Source of the DNA: CAZOWW01 sp964583765
GTDB taxonomy: Bacteria; Actinomycetota; Actinomycetes; Actinomycetales; Kineosporiaceae
Direction: 5' to 3'
NCBI GenBank assembly: GCA_964583765.1
Contig: CAZOWW010000045.1
Location: 1 to 39,087, forward strand
Length of the DNA stretch: 39,087 nt
The notes under the pieces were generated by a model. It was given only the letters and a program-made list of their open reading frames with translations. It had not been told where the DNA came from and searched no databases. Below are positions 38,570 to 39,087 of this stretch, piece after piece. Each line of letters starts with the position of its first letter. Position 1 is the stretch's first letter. The position numbers and the translations under genes were made by a program.

Positions 38570-39087
38570 ATGAGACTCAACAGGAGCCACGGAAGACGGC
38601 GGCTGATCGTCGCCGCGTCCGTGGGCGCGATGGCCGTGGGCGGCCTCGCCGCGCTGCCGGCATCGTCGGCGCAGGCGGCCGTTGCCTGCAGTGTGCAGTA
38701 CCAGGCAAGTGAGTGGTCCGGCGGAATGTCCGTCAACATCACGATCAAGAACGCGGGCGACGCCTGGTCGAGTTGGAGCCTGGGGTTTGCGTTCGGCAAC
38801 GCGAACCAGAAGGTCTCCCAGGGTTGGTCGGCGAACTGGACGCAGAGCGGCCAGAACGTCACCGCGACGAGCCTCTCGTGGAACGGCGCCATCGCGAACG
38901 GCGGCTCGACGAACATCGGCTTCAACGGGAGCTGGAGCGGTAGCAACCCGGCGCCGACGTCGTTCTCGATCAACGGCACCACCTGCGGTGGCACGCCGGT
39001 CACCACGACGAGCACGACCACCACCACGACCTCGACGACGACCACGACCAAGCCGGTCACCACGACGACGACCACGACCACCAAGCC
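38570..39087 (+). CDS. secreted carbohydrate-active protein with N-terminal CBM2, 3'-truncated by window edge
   Basis: ATG at 38570-38572, GGAG about 12 bases upstream. The first 36 residues (GRRRLIVAASVGAMAVGGLA, then ALPASSAQA) form a signal peptide with an Arg-rich start and AQA cleavage region. Residues 38-138 are a family 2 carbohydrate-binding module bounded by Cys (ACSVQYQASEWSGG ... NGTTCGG), with exposed Trp in WSSWSLGFAFG, SQGWSANWTQ and SLSWNG. A Thr-rich linker follows and the window ends inside it, so the catalytic domain is not visible; CBM2-first enzymes include cellulases, xylanases and lytic polysaccharide monooxygenases. The antisense strand of the linker gives a false Val-rich frame. 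Confidence 0.9.
   Translation, partial: MRLNRSHGRRRLIVAASVGAMAVGGLAALPASSAQAAVACSVQYQASEWSGGMSVNITIKNAGDAWSSWSLGFAFGNANQKVSQGWSANWTQSGQNVTATSLSWNGAIANGGSTNIGFNGSWSGSNPAPTSFSINGTTCGGTPVTTTSTTTTTTSTTTTTKPVTTTTTTTTK

Noticed and set aside
38113..39084. Minus-strand frame starting with a long Val run
   Set aside because: It is the antisense of the Thr-rich linker (ACC/ACG codons) and of the CBM2 gene, not a separate protein.

Overview
The window is very GC-rich, with GTG starts, AGGAGG-type ribosome sites and long antisense open frames. It fits a mycelial or soil-type actinomycete (Actinomycetota) that digests plant polysaccharide. I cannot name the genus. Support for the phylum: CBM2 modules joined by Thr-rich linkers on secreted proteins, a Flp/Tad pilus locus of actinobacterial layout, an SCO6880-type conjugation-like operon, and a DUF2089 / SHOCT-like gene pair.

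Region by region. (1) 1-2.6 kb: the tail of a Thr-rich protein, a GAF + degenerate GGDEF protein (-) and a DUF695-like protein (+). (2) 2.8-6 kb: a secreted GH5 mannanase-type enzyme with CBM2 (-), then a pseudokinase (+) whose stop codon lies in a 27-bp tandem repeat. (3) 6.2-9.1 kb (-): an adenine-specific DNA methyltransferase overlapping a likely restriction nuclease, with a pair of 13-bp direct repeats just upstream. (4) 9.3-19.75 kb (-): a tightly overlapping type IV secretion-like operon. In transcription order it encodes a P-loop-degenerate ParA/TadZ-like protein, a small two-helix pilin-like protein, an NTF2-like membrane protein, VirB6-like, SCO6880, VirB4-like ATPase, NlpC/P60 hydrolase and VirD4-like coupling protein. 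No relaxase is visible. (5) 19.75-23.1 kb: repeat-rich spacer, an Ala-rich coiled-coil protein and an orphan QueE radical SAM enzyme. (6) 23.2-24.4 kb (+): DUF2089 protein, small membrane protein, SHOCT-like protein. (7) 24.4-27 kb: a decayed accessory patch around tRNA-Ser(UGA), with an SMI1/KNR4-type protein, a reverse-transcriptase fragment and an RraB-like protein. (8) 27.2-35.6 kb (-): a Flp/Tad pilus locus. In transcription order: lipoprotein, secreted protein, SAF/CpaB, TadZ, TadA, TadB, TadC, Flp pilin, TadE, TadE-like, TadG-like. (9) 35.6-39.1 kb: mostly non-coding, repeat-bearing DNA, one small conserved gene, then two LacI-type palindromes upstream of a second secreted CBM2 protein cut by the window end.

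How it fits together: the window encodes two envelope machines of the same polarity, a T4SS-like channel and a Tad pilus. Each is led by or includes a MinD/ParA-like protein that has lost the P-loop lysine. The secreted CBM2 enzymes would act outside the cell on mannan or cellulose, and the second carries operator-like palindromes typical of sugar-responsive LacI regulators. The restriction-modification pair sits directly downstream of the T4SS-like operon on the same strand. The most unusual signals are the relaxase-less T4SS-like operon, the restriction-modification pair with helically phased repeats, the two genes whose stop codons lie inside tandem duplications, and the gene-fragment patch at tRNA-Ser. 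All function calls come from reading motifs by eye; no database search was run.
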